A DNA stretch of 64,000 nt. Source: Streptomyces albidoflavus (lineage in GTDB: Bacteria > Actinomycetota > Actinomycetes > Streptomycetales > Streptomycetaceae). Of this stretch, positions 24,788-34,106 are shown piece after piece; position 1 is the first letter of the stretch; each line of letters opens with the position of its first letter. The position numbers and the translations under genes are program-made. The notes below the pieces were generated by a model. That model made no database searches. It was not told where the DNA came from and saw only the letters and a program-made list of their open reading frames with translations. Location: positions 344,161 through 408,160 of the forward strand of contig NZ_JOII01000004.1 of NCBI RefSeq assembly GCF_000719955.1. The letters are read 5' to 3'.

Positions 24788-26056
24788 TCACCGTCCCGGC
24801 GCGGACGGGGCGTCTCCGGGCTCGCAGTGCGTGGGGTGCGCGGGCTCCGGGAGGTGGACCTTGGCGGCCTCCGTCGCCTCGTACCGGTAGGGGCCGAGGC
24901 CCTGGAAGAGGGCAGCGCAGATCAGGCAGGCGGCGGCCAGGGCCAGCATCGCCGGGGCGTAGGAGCCGTGGCTCTCGCGGCTGACGCCGACGGCGGTGGC
25001 GGCCACCGCGCCGCCGATCTGGAAGACGGAGAAGGCGACGCCGTAGATCCGGCCGAAGGCGCGGCGCCCGAAGTAGCGGGGCACCAGGTAGCTGAGGACG
25101 TCGAACTCGGCGCCGATCAGCATCCCGGCCAGCGCCGCCGCGAGCAGGGCCGCCGGGAGGCCGGGCCCCGAGGCGAAGAGCAGGACCGCCACGACGCCGC
25201 CGAGGAGGTGCACCGTCATGACCCGGGCCACCGTGAAGCGGTCCAGCAGCCAGCCGGTCACGATCCTGGCGGCGACCAGGGCGAGGCCGAGGGCGACCGG
25301 CACCAGGTTGGCGGTGCTCGGGGCGATGCCCGCGTCGAGCAGCAGCGGGATCTGGTGGACGATGACGCCGGTGCCGACCGCGCCGAGCAGCAGGAAGGCG
25401 GCGAGGACGAGCCAGAACGGGCGGCGGGTCGCGGCGGTGCGCAGGGTGTCGCCGTCCGTCGCGACGCGGGCCGCACGCGGACCCGGTTCGGCCAGGAGGA
25501 AGAGGGCGACCGGGAAGGCGGCCAGCGCGACCGCCGCCAGTCCGAGGAAGGCGGTCCGCCAGCCGAAGGCGCCGATCAGCGCCCCGGTGAGGACGGGGAC
25601 GAGGACGGTCCCGACGCCGATGCCGGAGTTGGCGATCCCCAGGGCCAGGCCCAGCCTGCGGTCGAACCAGCCCGCGGTGACGCGGAGGTAGGAGACCGGC
25701 CACAGGCCCGTACCGCAGAGCGGGATCAGCACCCAGCCCAGGTGGAACAGGAGCAGGCTGTCGGGGAGCCGGGCCATCGCCGCGAGCGAGAGCGCGAAGA
25801 GCGGGGCGCTGCACAGGATCACCCGGCGCCCGCCGAACCGGTCGACCAGCATCCCCTGCACGGGCGAGACGACGACGATGGTGAGGCTGAGCAGGGACGC
25901 GCCGACGCCGATCGCGGGCACCGGCCACCCGAACTCCTGGTGGAGCGGGGCGATGAACATCCCGAAGGTCATCACCGCGAGCACGCTGGGCCCGCAGGCG
26001 AGGCCGAGGGCCGAGGCGACCGCCGTACGCCACCCCGCCGCCTTCTCCGTCCGCAT
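24788..26056 (-). CDS. MFS transporter, oxalate/formate-antiporter-like
   Basis: The 422-residue protein has 12 predicted helices. It shows the MFS signature GMLVDRFGGRRVI near residue 70 and a second-half WLLDRFTVARVM. The pattern MFIAPLHQEFGWP at the N-terminus is typical of the OFA/monocarboxylate-type MFS groups. GGAGGAGG lies before the ATG, which fixes the start over a longer low-complexity reading. The substrate is unknown; a monocarboxylate is likely by family. Confidence 0.85.
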   Translation of the reverse strand: MRTEKAAGWRTAVASALGLACGPSVLAVMTFGMFIAPLHQEFGWPVPAIGVGASLLSLTIVVVSPVQGMLVDRFGGRRVILCSAPLFALSLAAMARLPDSLLLFHLGWVLIPLCGTGLWPVSYLRVTAGWFDRRLGLALGIANSGIGVGTVLVPVLTGALIGAFGWRTAFLGLAAVALAAFPVALFLLAEPGPRAARVATDGDTLRTAATRRPFWLVLAAFLLLGAVGTGVIVHQIPLLLDAGIAPSTANLVPVALGLALVAARIVTGWLLDRFTVARVMTVHLLGGVVAVLLFASGPGLPAALLAAALAGMLIGAEFDVLSYLVPRYFGRRAFGRIYGVAFSVFQIGGAVAATAVGVSRESHGSYAPAMLALAAACLICAALFQGLGPYRYEATEAAKVHLPEPAHPTHCEPGDAPSAPGR

Positions 26057-26219
26057 GGGCCGTCCTCCTCCGCGCCGGGTGGCGGACTCCGGCCCGCCCG
26101 GAGACGCCGAGCAGATCTTGGCCCCGGCGGCGCCCGGCGCGCCGGGGAACACGCTGCCGGTCCCCCGTACGTGGCCCCTCCCGCCCCTCAGCTGACACGC
26201 GGGAGGAACGGCCGCTCCC

Positions 26220-27278
26220 TCACGGGCGGCCGAGAATCACGGCGCCGTGGAGGCCGTCGGCGGAGAAGGCCGACATCGCGTCGAGTTCGGCGTCGGCGAC
26301 GGGCAGGAGGTGGGCGTCGACCCAGCTCTCCCCCCGTTCGGCGCCGGTCCACGGGTCCTCGATGACCAGGGCGCCCGGTACGGCCCCGTGGCAGAGCACC
26401 CAGTGGGGCACGTCGAATCCCTGCATCCTGGTGAGCGAGACGAGGAGCAGCACCCGCTCGCCCCGCCCAACGGCCTCGCGGATCTCGCCGGCGGTCAGGG
26501 GACGTGGGTCGACGGGGACGCCGGTGCGGGCGGCGTCCTCGCGGGACATGCGCTGGAGGTCGGCGCGCCACTCCTGTTCGCTCTGCGGGTGGTGGCCGAC
26601 GAGGACGGGCCCGTCCGTGTCGAGGCGGACCTCCACGGGGCAGGAGGGCCAGGCGCGCCGCACGGCCACCCCCAGTCCGACCGGTTCGCAGACGGGGAAG
26701 TTGGTGGCCTCGCGCCAGAGCGTCAGCTCGGCCCGCCGGTCGAGCGCCTCCGGCTCCAGCACTCCCGCGTGGGCCTGCGCCACCAGCGCGGTGACGGCGC
26801 CGCAGGTGAAGTGGGTGGTCTGGCCGTAGTAGGGGGGCTCGGCCACGGCACCGTCGTGCAGCAGGCGCACGTATCCGGTCTCCGGCCCGGCCTGCTCGCG
26901 CGTGACGGGAGGGCGGAGCGGGGTGAAGCCGGCCGCGGCGGCCTGCTCCGGCGTGGCCGTCCACCCCTCCCACTTGACCTGGGCGAGCCCCCGGCGGCGG
27001 GCGTGGGCCACGACGGCCTCGACGGCCGCCGGTACGTCGCCGACCGCGTCGACGATCTTCAGGTAGGAGGTGTGCGGGCGCGCCGACACGAGCGCGGCCG
27101 CCTTCCACTCCCCGTCGTCGCCGGGTACGCCCACCAGGTGCGGGGCGTGGGCGGAACGGTCGACGGTGTGCCAGCGCTCCGGTACCGCTCCCCCGAGCTT
27201 CGCCGGCACGGCCGGCGGGGCGTCGGGCGTGAAGGGGACGACGACGCTCCGCACGGTCGTTTCCTGCGGGGAAGGCAT
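26220..27278 (-). CDS. GNAT-like domain fused to C39-type peptidase domain
   Basis: The 352-residue protein has an N-terminal region resembling a GNAT acetyltransferase (residues 1-140, with AAVEAVVAHARRRGLAQVKWE). It is followed by a C39-like cysteine peptidase domain with Cys in TTHFTCGAVTAL, His in VPHWVLCHG and Asp in IEDPWTG. C39 domains usually cleave double-glycine leaders or act as binding modules. There is no signal peptide or membrane segment. It starts 38 bases after the siderophore permease gene with AGGAG upstream, so it is probably the last gene of that operon. Why a C39 protein is here is unclear. Confidence 0.8.
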   Translation of the reverse strand: MPSPQETTVRSVVVPFTPDAPPAVPAKLGGAVPERWHTVDRSAHAPHLVGVPGDDGEWKAAALVSARPHTSYLKIVDAVGDVPAAVEAVVAHARRRGLAQVKWEGWTATPEQAAAAGFTPLRPPVTREQAGPETGYVRLLHDGAVAEPPYYGQTTHFTCGAVTALVAQAHAGVLEPEALDRRAELTLWREATNFPVCEPVGLGVAVRRAWPSCPVEVRLDTDGPVLVGHHPQSEQEWRADLQRMSREDAARTGVPVDPRPLTAGEIREAVGRGERVLLLVSLTRMQGFDVPHWVLCHGAVPGALVIEDPWTGAERGESWVDAHLLPVADAELDAMSAFSADGLHGAVILGRP

Positions 27279-27316
27279 GGCGGGACTCCTGACGGGACGA
27301 AGGGGACGGGAGGGGG

Positions 27317-29416
27317 TCACGCGCGGGACCGCCGGAGCACCCAGACGAAGTACGGGGCGCCGACCAGGGCGATCATCAGGCCCGCGGGCAGCTGGGCGGG
27401 GGCGACGAGGGTACGGCCGAGGGTGTCGGCGACACAGACCAGCACGGCGCCGAGGAGCATCGCGACCGGGATCGAGCGGCCGTGGCGGGCGCCCACCAGG
27501 GCGCGGGCGAGGTGCGGGGCGACGAGCCCCACGAAGCCGACCACACCGACCGCGACCACGCTGACCGCCGCGAGCACCGCCGCGACGGCCAGGGCGGCCA
27601 CCCGCGTCCGCTCCACCTTGACGCCGACGATGCGCGGGGTGTCCTCGTCGACGGCGAGCAGGTCGAGCCGGGACCGCATGGCCAGCAGCAGGGGCAGGGC
27701 CAGCGCCAGGGCGACGGCGACCGGGACGACGTCGGGCAGGGTGCGTCCGTAGGTGGTGCCGGAGAGCCAGGTGAAGATCCGGGGCGTGTTGTACGGGTCG
27801 GCGCGCAGCAGGAGGAAGGTGGTGACGGAGCTGAGGCCGTAGCCGCAGCCGATGCCGATCAGCACGAACCGGTCCGGCAGGAAGCCGCCGCGCCAGGCCA
27901 GCAGGGCGATCACCGCGAAGGTGGCGAGCCCCGCCGCGACCGCGACCATGATGAGCACCGGGCGTCCGCCGGGCAGGCCCGAGGTGACGACGGCCGCCGC
28001 GCCCAGCCCGGCGCCGGCGGTGATGCCGAGGACGCCCGGTTCGGCGAGGGGGTTGCGGACGGCGCCCTGCACGACGCAGCCGGCGAGGCCGAGGGCGGCG
28101 CCGGCGAGGACGGCGGCGAGGACGCGCGGGACCCGGTCGTCGAGGGCCTGCCCGATCAGCTCCGGGGCGGTTCCACCGAGCCAGAGCGCGAGGTCCCCGG
28201 TCCGCAGCCAGAGGCTGCCCGCCAGGACGGCGACGAGGGCCGCCCCGGCGAGGACCACGACCGAGCCCGCCACCACGAGGAGGAAGCCGCGGCGGGAGCG
28301 GGCGGCGACCTTGGCGGCGGGCGGCTGCCGGACCTGTCCGGTGTCGCGCAGGCGCAGCGCGAGGACGACGATGACCACGGCGCCGAGCAGGGCGGTGGGC
28401 ACGCCGGTGGGGATGGCGGCGGCCCCGTCCGCGCCCTGGACGGCGCGCAGGACCGCGTCCGCGAGCAGGATGAGCAGGGCGCCGAGGAGTCCGGCGGCGG
28501 GCACCAGCAGCAGGTGGCGGCTGAGCGCGTGGACCCGCCCGGCGATGAGGCGGGCGAGGACGGGGGCGCCGAGGCCGACGAAGGAGATCGGCCCGGCGAG
28601 GGTGACCGCCGTGCCCGTCAGCAGGACCGCGCAGACCACCGCGACCACCCGGGTGGTCCGGATCGGCACGCCGAGGGTGGACGCGGCGTCGTCGCCGAGG
28701 TTCATCACGTCCAGCCGCCGGGAGAGGGCCAGCGCCACGCAGACCACGGCGGCGATCAGCGGGAAGGCCCGCAGGGAGGCGTCGATGTTCAGCTGGGCGA
28801 GCGAGCCGCTGCCCCAGGCGAAGAGCCCGGTGGTGTTCTGGTTGAACAGGATGAGCAGCATGCCGGTGGCCGCGTCCAGGGCCATCGCGATCGCCGATCC
28901 GGCGAGGACGAGGCGGGTCCCGGTGGTGCCCGCCGCGCGCCCGGCGACGAGCAGGACGAGGGCGGCGGCGACCAGGCCGCCGGCGAAGGCGGCGGCGCCG
29001 GAGGCCCAGAGCGGGACGGCGAGGCCGAAGGCGGCGACGAGCGTCAGCGTGAAGTAGGCCCCGGCGGTGACCGCGAGGGTGTCGGGCGAGGCGAGCGCGT
29101 TGCGCGTGACGGACTGGAGCAGCGCGCCGGCGCAGCCGAGCCCGAAGCCCACCGCGACGCCCGCGAACAGGCGGGGCAGGCGCGAGCCGGTGAAGATCTC
29201 GCCGACCGGTGCCCCGCCGGTGTGCTGTTCGCCGAGGAGGTGTCCCAGCAGGTCGCCGAAGCCGACGCCCGAGGTGCCCTGCGTCAGGTGCCACAGGCCG
29301 ACCAGGACGGTGGCGAGGGCGAGGACGGCGAGGACGGCCACCCCGGCGGGGCCGCCGCCGCGCTCGGTGCGCGGCGCCGGCCCCGTCACGGGTGCCGTGG
29401 TCGGTGCTGTGCTCAC
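27317..29416 (-). CDS. Ferric-siderophore ABC permease, two FecCD domains fused (FhuB-like)
   Basis: The 699-residue protein contains two complete BtuC/FecCD permease units, residues about 25-350 and 370-695. Each has the paired motifs: GALLQSVTRNALASPDTLAV and CVVQGAVRNPLAEPGVLGI. Single-unit permeases have about 340 residues, so this is a tandem fusion as in E. coli FhuB, which works without a partner. The GTG start overlaps the stop of the binding-protein gene (GTGA). It forms the inner-membrane channel for Fe(III)-siderophore with the ATPase at 30543. Confidence 0.93.
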   Translation of the reverse strand: MSTAPTTAPVTGPAPRTERGGGPAGVAVLAVLALATVLVGLWHLTQGTSGVGFGDLLGHLLGEQHTGGAPVGEIFTGSRLPRLFAGVAVGFGLGCAGALLQSVTRNALASPDTLAVTAGAYFTLTLVAAFGLAVPLWASGAAAFAGGLVAAALVLLVAGRAAGTTGTRLVLAGSAIAMALDAATGMLLILFNQNTTGLFAWGSGSLAQLNIDASLRAFPLIAAVVCVALALSRRLDVMNLGDDAASTLGVPIRTTRVVAVVCAVLLTGTAVTLAGPISFVGLGAPVLARLIAGRVHALSRHLLLVPAAGLLGALLILLADAVLRAVQGADGAAAIPTGVPTALLGAVVIVVLALRLRDTGQVRQPPAAKVAARSRRGFLLVVAGSVVVLAGAALVAVLAGSLWLRTGDLALWLGGTAPELIGQALDDRVPRVLAAVLAGAALGLAGCVVQGAVRNPLAEPGVLGITAGAGLGAAAVVTSGLPGGRPVLIMVAVAAGLATFAVIALLAWRGGFLPDRFVLIGIGCGYGLSSVTTFLLLRADPYNTPRIFTWLSGTTYGRTLPDVVPVAVALALALPLLLAMRSRLDLLAVDEDTPRIVGVKVERTRVAALAVAAVLAAVSVVAVGVVGFVGLVAPHLARALVGARHGRSIPVAMLLGAVLVCVADTLGRTLVAPAQLPAGLMIALVGAPYFVWVLRRSRA

Positions 29417-30477
29417 TTCTTGTCGAGGACGTCGACGTACGCGTCGATCGCCTGGGCGCACGAGCGGGGGCCGCCGGCGCCCCAGACCCGGGCGGGGAAG
29501 GCGTGGGCGCGGCCTTCCTTGACGGCCGGGATGCTCTTCCAGATCGGGTTCTTGCCGAGCGCCTCGACGTAGCCGCCGGCACCTTCGTCGTTGGCGTAGA
29601 AGAGGTTGGCGTCACCGACGGCGGCAAGGCCCTCGACGTCGGTCTGGGCGAGGCCGTAGGAGGGGTCGACGCCGCCGTCGCCGTGGTCCTTGTTGACCTT
29701 GGCGTCCCAGGCGGGCTTCATACCGAGTTCCTTGCCTATCTCGGTGAAGAGGGCGCCGTCGCTGTAGGGGCGGATGGTGAGGTTGCCGCCCTGGAGCCAG
29801 CCGTCGAAGAAGAGGAAGTCGTTGGTGGGCAGGTCGGCGTCGGCGACCTTCTGCTTGGCCGTCGCGAGGTGCTCGTCGAACTCCTCGAGCACCTGGTCGG
29901 CGCGTTCGGTACGGCCGGTGGCCTCGCCGATCATGCTGAAGACCTCGCGCATGTTGCCGATCGGGTCCTTCGGGTCGGCGCCTCGGGTGGCCATCACCGG
30001 CACGCCGCGCTTCTCCAGCTTGGCGATGGTCTCGTCGTCCGCGTCGAAGGCCTCGACCACGATGAGGTCGGGCTTGGCGGCGTAGAGGGTGTCGAGGTCG
30101 GGCTCCTCGCGGGTGCCGATGTCGGTGACCCCGTCGGGCAGCTTCTCGGCGCTGACCCAGGTGCTGTACCCCTTGGCGTCGGAGACGGCGGTGGGGGTGA
30201 CGCAGAGGGTCAGGGCGTCCTCGACCTGCTGCCATTCGAGGACCGCGATCCGTTCGGCGGGCTTGTCGAGCTTCACCGTGCGGCCGACGCCGTCCTTGAG
30301 GGAGACGGGCCCGGTCGAGGTGGCGGTGGTGTCGTCGGCGCAGCTCTTCGACGCGGGGGCGGCGTCGGCGCTCGCCGCGGCCTCGGGCTGGTCGACGTCG
30401 GTCGTGCCGCAGGCCGTTGCGAACAGGAGGGCGAGCCCGGTGGAGGCTGACGCCGCCAGGCGACGGGCACGGTTCAT
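29413..30477 (-). CDS. Ferric-siderophore-binding lipoprotein
   Basis: The 354-residue protein has a lipoprotein signal peptide ending in LLFATAC, with C23 as lipidated residue. A class III FecB/FhuD-type binding fold follows (VKLDKPAERIAVLEWQQVED, AAKPDLIVVEAFDADD, FFDGWLQGGNLTIRPYSDGA, RSCAQAIDAYVDVL). It captures Fe(III)-siderophore outside the membrane and passes it to the double permease, whose gene it overlaps by 4 bases. Which siderophore is bound is unknown; in Streptomyces, ferrioxamines or coelichelin-type compounds are likely. Confidence 0.92.
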   Translation of the reverse strand: MNRARRLAASASTGLALLFATACGTTDVDQPEAAASADAAPASKSCADDTTATSTGPVSLKDGVGRTVKLDKPAERIAVLEWQQVEDALTLCVTPTAVSDAKGYSTWVSAEKLPDGVTDIGTREEPDLDTLYAAKPDLIVVEAFDADDETIAKLEKRGVPVMATRGADPKDPIGNMREVFSMIGEATGRTERADQVLEEFDEHLATAKQKVADADLPTNDFLFFDGWLQGGNLTIRPYSDGALFTEIGKELGMKPAWDAKVNKDHGDGGVDPSYGLAQTDVEGLAAVGDANLFYANDEGAGGYVEALGKNPIWKSIPAVKEGRAHAFPARVWGAGGPRSCAQAIDAYVDVLDKK

Positions 30478-30542
30478 GGGAGGGTCCTCTTTCTTCTGTT
30501 CTCTGGCGAGGGGGGGTGGCGCGTCCGGGCGGCGGGGCCGCC

Positions 30543-31406
30543 TCAGGAGGAGCGCCGCCCGATGGGGTCGATGCGGAGGCGGCCGGTGCGGGGGTCGGCG
30601 GTGACCTCGACGCGGATGTCGTAGACCTCGGCGATGTTCTCGGCGGTGAGGACCTCGGCGGGGGCGCCGGCGGCGTGGACGCGTCCGGCGCGCATCAGGA
30701 CGAGGCTGTCCGCGACGCGGGAGGCGTGGTCGAGGTCGTGCAGGACCACGCCGACCGCGATGCCGTGCTCGTCGACGAGTTCGCGGATCAGGTCGAGCGT
30801 CTCGAACTGGTAGCGCAGGTCGAGGTGGTTGGTGGGCTCGTCCAGCAGGACGACGCCGGTGTCCTGGGCGAGGCAGGCGGCCAGCCAGACGCGCTGCATC
30901 TCGCCGCCGCTCAACTCCCCGACCTGCCGGTCGGCCATCCCCCGTACGCCGGTGACGTCCATGGCGTGGCCGACGGCGGCGCGGTCCTCGGGGGTCGTGC
31001 CGCCGAAGCCCCGCCGGTAGGGGTGGCGTCCGAAGGCGACCACCTCGCGGACGGTCAGCCCCTGGGGTGCGGGGCGCGACTGGGAGAAGAGGGTGACCTC
31101 GCGGGCGAACTGGCGGGAGCTGAGCAGGGCCGCGTCACGCTCGACGGCTCCGTCCGCGGCGCCGAGCGCCACCCGTCCGCCCTCCACGCGGTGGAGCCGG
31201 GCGAGCGCCCGCAGCAGGGTGGACTTGCCGCTGCCGTTGGGGCCGACCAGGGCGGTGGCACGGCCGCGTTCCAGGGTGAGGGAGACACCGTGCACGACCG
31301 GCGTTCCGCCGTACCGCAGCAGCAGGTCGCGGCCGTGCAGGGCGGTGGCCGGTGCGGCGGGGCCGGCGCCGGGGCGGCCGGCGGGCCGGGAGGGGCTGGT
31401 GAGCAT
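30543..31406 (-). CDS. Ferric-siderophore ABC ATPase
   Basis: The 287-residue protein has Walker A GPNGSGKST (residues 55-63), signature LSGGEMQRV, Walker B VVLLDEPTNHLD and H-loop VLHDLDHA, which place it in the FepC/FhuC group. It powers the double permease. It is first in the leftward operon ATPase, lipoprotein, permease, C39 protein. The start is uncertain: the ATG at 31406 lacks a strong ribosome site, and an in-frame GTG at 31463 is possible but not better. A promoter with a partial iron box lies upstream. Confidence 0.92.
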   Translation of the reverse strand: MLTSPSRPAGRPGAGPAAPATALHGRDLLLRYGGTPVVHGVSLTLERGRATALVGPNGSGKSTLLRALARLHRVEGGRVALGAADGAVERDAALLSSRQFAREVTLFSQSRPAPQGLTVREVVAFGRHPYRRGFGGTTPEDRAAVGHAMDVTGVRGMADRQVGELSGGEMQRVWLAACLAQDTGVVLLDEPTNHLDLRYQFETLDLIRELVDEHGIAVGVVLHDLDHASRVADSLVLMRAGRVHAAGAPAEVLTAENIAEVYDIRVEVTADPRTGRLRIDPIGRRSS

Positions 31407-31515
31407 GGCGGGGTCCGGAGGGTCGGAGGGGCGGGAGTGCGGCACCCTCCGTCCGGCCGTCACCGGCCGGGCCGCGGACTGCGCCGCGCACGGGCAGCAC
31501 CCGGCGCGGCGAGCA

Positions 31516-31571
31516 ACAACTAAGGGTCACCTAACTCCGAGAAGGTTATATTCCGCTTGCCGTGTCGACAA
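31516..31571 (-). promoter_or_regulatory. Promoter with partial DmdR/IdeR iron box for siderophore operon
   Basis: On the minus strand, TTGTCG (31566-31571) and TATAAC (31545-31550) stand 15 bases apart as -35 and -10. Just downstream, 31516-31534 reads TTAGGTGACCCTTAG plus four bases. Its first half matches the actinobacterial iron-box consensus TTAGGTTAGGCTAACCTAA well and its second half poorly. The position over the expected transcription start fits iron repression by a DtxR-family protein. The AraC gene stop lies directly upstream. Confidence 0.5.
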
Positions 31572-32441
31572 TCAGGAGTTCTGGACACCCGATACGGGAT
31601 TCCGGACATGCCCGGGTTCGCCGTCGGCTCCGCCGAAGAAGGCGCCGGGCGTGGTCCCCATGACGCGGCGGAAGGCGGCGATGAAGGAGCTGGGCTGGGC
31701 GTAGCCGAGCAGCTCGGAGACGGTCGTCACCTCGTGGCCCGCGGAGAGGAGCATCAGCGCCTGGTGGGCGCGGAGGAGCTGGCGCCACTGGGCGAAGGAG
31801 AGACCGGTCGCCTGGCGGAAGGCACGGGTGACGGTGCGGTCGCTGGTCCCCAGCTCGCGCGCCCACTCCTGAAGCGAACGGCCGTCGCCGGGATCGTCCA
31901 GCAGGGCCTCGGCGATCGGGTCGATGCGCGGGTCGCCGGGCAGTTGCAGCGCGAACTGGTGCTCCGAGGGCTGGAGCACGTCGAAGACGACGGCCTCCGC
32001 CCGCGCCCTGGCCGCCGCCTCCAGGTCGGTGCGGGCCAGGTGGGCCAGGAGCGATTCGAGCAGCGGCGTCATGGTGATCGCCACCGGTTCCCGGAAGGCG
32101 AACGGGGTGCGCTCCGGGGCGAAGAAGGCGTCGTGGAACTCCGCGCCCGCCGTCGCCCGGCCGCCGTGCACCGTTCCGGCGGGCATCCACAGCCCGTGCC
32201 CCTCGGAGACGGTGAAGATCCGGTCGGCCACGCGGGAGGTCAGCGTGCCCCCGCGCACCCAGACCAGTTCGTGGCGGGGGTGCGCGTGCGGGGACCACTC
32301 GGTGGGGACGCGGGGGACCTGGAACTCGGAGAGGATCGCGAAGGGCGCCTGCTCCGGGAGAGCCACGGCCCGGCGCACCTCGGTGCCCTCCTCACGCCGC
32401 CACATCCCGGGGCTCGCCTCTGCGGGGGACGGACCGACCAT
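31572..32441 (-). CDS. AraC-family regulator with cupin-type N-terminal domain
   Basis: The 289-residue protein has an N-terminal cupin-like sensor (HAHPRHELVWVRGGTL, GHGLWMPAGTVHGG, residues 45-130) and a C-terminal double helix-turn-helix (LQEWARELGTSDRTVTRAFR, then VTTVSELLGYAQPSSFIAAF). Its stop abuts the promoter of the siderophore-uptake operon transcribed in the same direction, so it probably controls that operon, perhaps with the siderophore as ligand. The start at MVGPSPAEASPG is chosen over longer readings; a later Met at 32405 is possible. Confidence 0.88.
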   Translation of the reverse strand: MVGPSPAEASPGMWRREEGTEVRRAVALPEQAPFAILSEFQVPRVPTEWSPHAHPRHELVWVRGGTLTSRVADRIFTVSEGHGLWMPAGTVHGGRATAGAEFHDAFFAPERTPFAFREPVAITMTPLLESLLAHLARTDLEAAARARAEAVVFDVLQPSEHQFALQLPGDPRIDPIAEALLDDPGDGRSLQEWARELGTSDRTVTRAFRQATGLSFAQWRQLLRAHQALMLLSAGHEVTTVSELLGYAQPSSFIAAFRRVMGTTPGAFFGGADGEPGHVRNPVSGVQNS

Positions 32442-32637
32442 GCGGCCGAGTCTATCGGCCCCCGTGCCGGGACCGGGGCCCTGGCCTGCGAGGACCTTCG
32501 GCAAGGCTGAGGCGGAGGACGGCCGGCCACGGCGCCGGGGACGTTAGCCCGATCCGGCCACCCCGCTTTCCCGCCCGCCGCTTCTGTGGTCAGGATGCAA
32601 CCCAAGGGTGTCCGAGCCGACGAGCGAGGGACGGGAC

Positions 32638-34050
32638 ATGTCACAGGGCTTCTCCCGCGAACCCGGTACGCACGGCCCCCTCGAAGAGGTCCCGAAGCGG
32701 GCGGCCCGGAAGATCACCTTGTGGGCGGTCGCGATCGCGCTGGGCGGCTTCCTCTTCGGCTTCGACACCGGTGTCATCTCCGGCGCGCTGCTCTACATCC
32801 GGGAGGACTTCGCGCTCAGCTCCCTGGAGCAGAGCAGCGTCGTCAGCGTGCTGCTGATCGGCGCGGTCGTCGGCTCCATGCTGAGCGGCAAGCTGGCCGA
32901 CCGGATCGGCCGGCGCCGGACCCTCGGCCTGGTCGGTCTGGTCTTCCTGGGCGGGACGGCGGTCGTCACCCTCGCCGACGGCTTCCTCATGCTGCTGACC
33001 GGCCGGATCGTGCTCGGGCTCTCGGTGGGCGCCGCCTCGGCGACGGTACCGGTCTACCTCTCGGAGATCTCGCCCCCGGCGATCCGCGGGCGGCTGCTCA
33101 CCCTCAACCAGCTGATGATCACCGTGGGCATCCTCGTCGCCTACCTCGTCAACCTCGCCTTCTCCGCCAGTGAGCAGTGGCGGGCGATGTTCGCGGTGGG
33201 CGCGGTCCCCTCGGCGCTGCTGGTCGCCGCCACGCTCTGGCTGCTGCCGGAGTCGCCGCAGTGGCTCATCACCCACGGGCGGGCCGAGGTGGCGCACCGG
33301 GGCATCACCGCGCTCATCGGGAAGGACGCGGCCGACGAGATCGTCCACCGCGCACAGCGGCGGGCTAAGGAGGAGCGCGCGGCACGGGAGAAGAACGCCG
33401 GCCGCAAGAAGCTGCTGGCACCGGACGTGCGACCGGCCCTGGTCATCGGCCTGACCCTCGCGGCGGTCCAGCAGCTGGGCGGGATCAACACGATCATCTA
33501 CTACGCCCCCACCATCATCGAACAGACCGGTCTCAGCTCGTCCAACTCGATCCTGTACTCGGTCTGCATCGGCGTGATCAACCTGGTGATGACCCTGGTG
33601 GCGCTCCGCCTGGTCGACCGGGCCGGGCGGCGTCCCATGGTGCTGGTCTCGCTCGCGCTGATGGCGGTCTCGGTCTTCCTGCTGGGCCTGTCGTTCGTCG
33701 TGGAGCTGGGCTCGGGGCTGACGCTGCTCTTCATGGTGGTGTACATCGCGGCCTACGCGGGCGGTCTGGGCCCGGTGTTCTGGACCCTGATCGGCGAGAT
33801 CTTCCCGCCCTCCGTACGCGCCGAGGGCTCCAGTGTCTCCACCGCCGTCAACTGGGTGTCGAACTTCGCGGTGAGCCTGACCTTCCTCCCCCTGGCCTCC
33901 GCGCTCGGCCAGGGCGAGACCTTCTGGATCTTCGCCGCGATCTGCGTCCTCGCCTTCCTCTTCGTCGCCAGGTACCTCCCGGAGACCAAGGGCCGCGACG
34001 CCGACGAGATCGACCGGGCCCTCCACCAGCGCTTCAGGTCGCGGCCGTAG
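32638..34050 (+). CDS. Sugar porter (MFS), proton:sugar symporter type
   Basis: The 470-residue protein shows the full sugar-porter signature set: GFDTGVISGALLYI, ADRIGRRRTL, VPVYLSEISPPAIRGRL, PESPQWL, QQLGGINTIIYYAPTI, DRAGRRPM and a terminal PETKGRDADEI. It has 12 helices and would import a hexose or pentose with protons (XylE/AraE/GlcP group). The ATG at 32638 has GAGGG 7 bases upstream. The zwf-like gene follows 56 bases later on the same strand, which suggests uptake and oxidation of the same sugar. Confidence 0.93.
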   Translation: MSQGFSREPGTHGPLEEVPKRAARKITLWAVAIALGGFLFGFDTGVISGALLYIREDFALSSLEQSSVVSVLLIGAVVGSMLSGKLADRIGRRRTLGLVGLVFLGGTAVVTLADGFLMLLTGRIVLGLSVGAASATVPVYLSEISPPAIRGRLLTLNQLMITVGILVAYLVNLAFSASEQWRAMFAVGAVPSALLVAATLWLLPESPQWLITHGRAEVAHRGITALIGKDAADEIVHRAQRRAKEERAAREKNAGRKKLLAPDVRPALVIGLTLAAVQQLGGINTIIYYAPTIIEQTGLSSSNSILYSVCIGVINLVMTLVALRLVDRAGRRPMVLVSLALMAVSVFLLGLSFVVELGSGLTLLFMVVYIAAYAGGLGPVFWTLIGEIFPPSVRAEGSSVSTAVNWVSNFAVSLTFLPLASALGQGETFWIFAAICVLAFLFVARYLPETKGRDADEIDRALHQRFRSRP

Positions 34051-34106
34051 CGGCCGCGGCGTACGGGCACATCCCGCCGGCCGGAGAAGTGGAAGGAAGA
34101 GCCCCG

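Noticed and set aside
26220..29627. Apparent 1135-residue protein extending the C39 gene through the permease
   Set aside because: The upstream part is the wrong frame of the permease gene. A good ribosome site and ATG at 27278 mark the real start.
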